From: Enterobacterales bacterium
GTDB taxonomy: Bacteria; Pseudomonadota; Gammaproteobacteria; Enterobacterales; Succinivibrionaceae
Reading direction: 5' to 3'
NCBI GenBank assembly: GCA_900768635.1
Contig: CAAGDP010000124.1
Coordinates: 1 to 6,361, forward strand
DNA: 6,361 nt
Shown: one piece after another, positions 6,248 to 6,361 of the stretch
Numbering within the stretch: the first letter of the stretch is position 1
Layout of the letters: each line of letters starts with the position of its first letter
Position numbers and translations under genes: made by a program
The notes under the pieces: model-generated
What the model was told of the DNA's origin: nothing
Seen by the model: only the letters and a program-made list of their open reading frames with translations
Database searches by the model: none

Positions 6248-6288
6248 GGATCCCTTATAATTAAATGGTAACAAATCAAAGGAGATCC
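6248..6288 (+). promoter_or_regulatory. Hairpin able to sequester a Shine-Dalgarno at the right edge
   Basis: Transcribed rightward, GGATCCCTT (6248-6256) pairs with AAGGAGATCC (6279-6288) through nine base pairs with one bulged A at 6283. The 3' arm contains most of the AAAGGAG Shine-Dalgarno (6278-6284) that serves ATG 6293. CCCTTATAA (6252-6260) can instead pair with TTATAAGGG (6306-6314), which leaves the Shine-Dalgarno in a loop, so the two pairings are mutually exclusive. A TATAAT at 6256-6261 could act as a -10, but no good -35 precedes it. Confidence 0.4.
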
Positions 6289-6292
6289 GTGT

Positions 6293-6340
6293 ATGCATTC
6301 TACCGTTATAAGGGCAGATAGAACACTCACGAGCTTATGA
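6293..6340 (+). CDS. Possible 15-codon small ORF or leader peptide
   Basis: ATG 6293 has a strong Shine-Dalgarno (AAAGGAG, 8-nt spacing) and encodes MHSTVIRADRTLTSL before TGA. It has no run of one amino acid that would suggest a classical attenuation leader and no recognisable motif. Its stop overlaps a second ATG (6337, ATGA junction), which opens MKHGRVTV and leaves the window, so it may be a leader coupled to a downstream gene. A GTG at 6289 shares the Shine-Dalgarno but stops after ten codons. The initiation signal is real-looking; translation is unproven. Confidence 0.25.
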   Translation: MHSTVIRADRTLTSL

Positions 6341-6361
6341 AGCACGGAAGGGTTACTGTTA
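6337..6361 (+). CDS. Possible start of a rightward gene, cut by the window edge
   Basis: An ATG overlapping the preceding small ORF stop opens MKHGRVTV with no stop before the edge. Eight codons cannot be assigned to a family. It has no Shine-Dalgarno of its own, so expression would depend on coupling to the small ORF. It is listed only because the arrangement is suggestive. Confidence 0.12.

Larger units (their letters stand above)
5762..6292. other. Long intergenic region upstream of crp with no convincing gene
   Basis: These 531 nt are A+T-rich with stops in all frames; the only sizeable open frame reaching in from the right side of crp is antisense to the crp 5' end and has no family features. 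Contents: the crp Shine-Dalgarno and candidate promoter, a small GC-rich island with GGGC/GCCC self-complementarity (5881-5895), a tandem 9-bp repeat (5920-5937), an FNR-like dyad (5993-6006), the 10-bp palindrome AGTTGCAACT (6011-6020), an inverted repeat (6036-6058), and a + strand initiation region from about 6248. A GCTCGGTAG string near 6123 recalls a tRNA D-arm, but no cloverleaf forms. No full CRP site (TGTGA-N6-TCACA) is seen. Confidence 0.7.

Overview
The window looks like chromosomal core DNA of a gammaproteobacterium. Six of its seven clear genes (dam, rpe, gph, trpS, argD, crp) align closely with their enterobacterial counterparts. The order damX-dam-rpe-gph-trpS is the classical gammaproteobacterial cluster. 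Coding DNA has moderate GC, spacers are strongly A+T-rich, and the DamX linker is Lys/Glu-rich. An AT-leaning relative outside Enterobacteriaceae, for example a Succinivibrionaceae-like gut anaerobe, would fit, but that placement is inference.

Left part (1-3702, + strand): a tightly packed operon. It begins inside the C-terminal end of a SPOR-domain protein (DamX-like) carrying a perfect 33-bp tandem repeat. It continues through dam (adenine methyltransferase), rpe (ribulose-phosphate 3-epimerase), gph (phosphoglycolate phosphatase) and trpS (tryptophanyl-tRNA synthetase). Junctions are 5-nt gaps, an 11-nt gap and a 1-nt TAATG overlap, so co-transcription and translational coupling are likely. 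A perfect 13-bp hairpin flanked by A and T runs (3721-3750) ends this operon and can also end the convergent argD transcript.

Middle (3774-5122, - strand): argD, an ornithine-family aminotransferase of arginine biosynthesis. It is preceded by a compact promoter whose -10 and start region are covered by two 18-bp ARG-box-like sequences separated by 3 bp, the canonical layout of an ArgR operator. A strong intrinsic terminator (5074-5102) separates argD from crp.

Right part (5123-6361): crp on the - strand, with an intact recognition helix and activating region 1, but a two-residue insertion just before the cAMP-phosphate-binding Arg. About 530 nt of A+T-rich DNA follow with no convincing gene. 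They hold crp upstream sequences (candidate promoter, FNR-like dyad, short repeats). At the extreme right is a + strand translation-initiation region with a strong Shine-Dalgarno that can be sequestered in a hairpin, followed by a 15-codon ORF overlapping a further ATG that runs off the window. What that unit encodes cannot be seen.

I do not see a clear undescribed multi-gene system. The best leads are the right-edge hairpin and small-ORF arrangement, the ArgR operator, and the CRP insertion.
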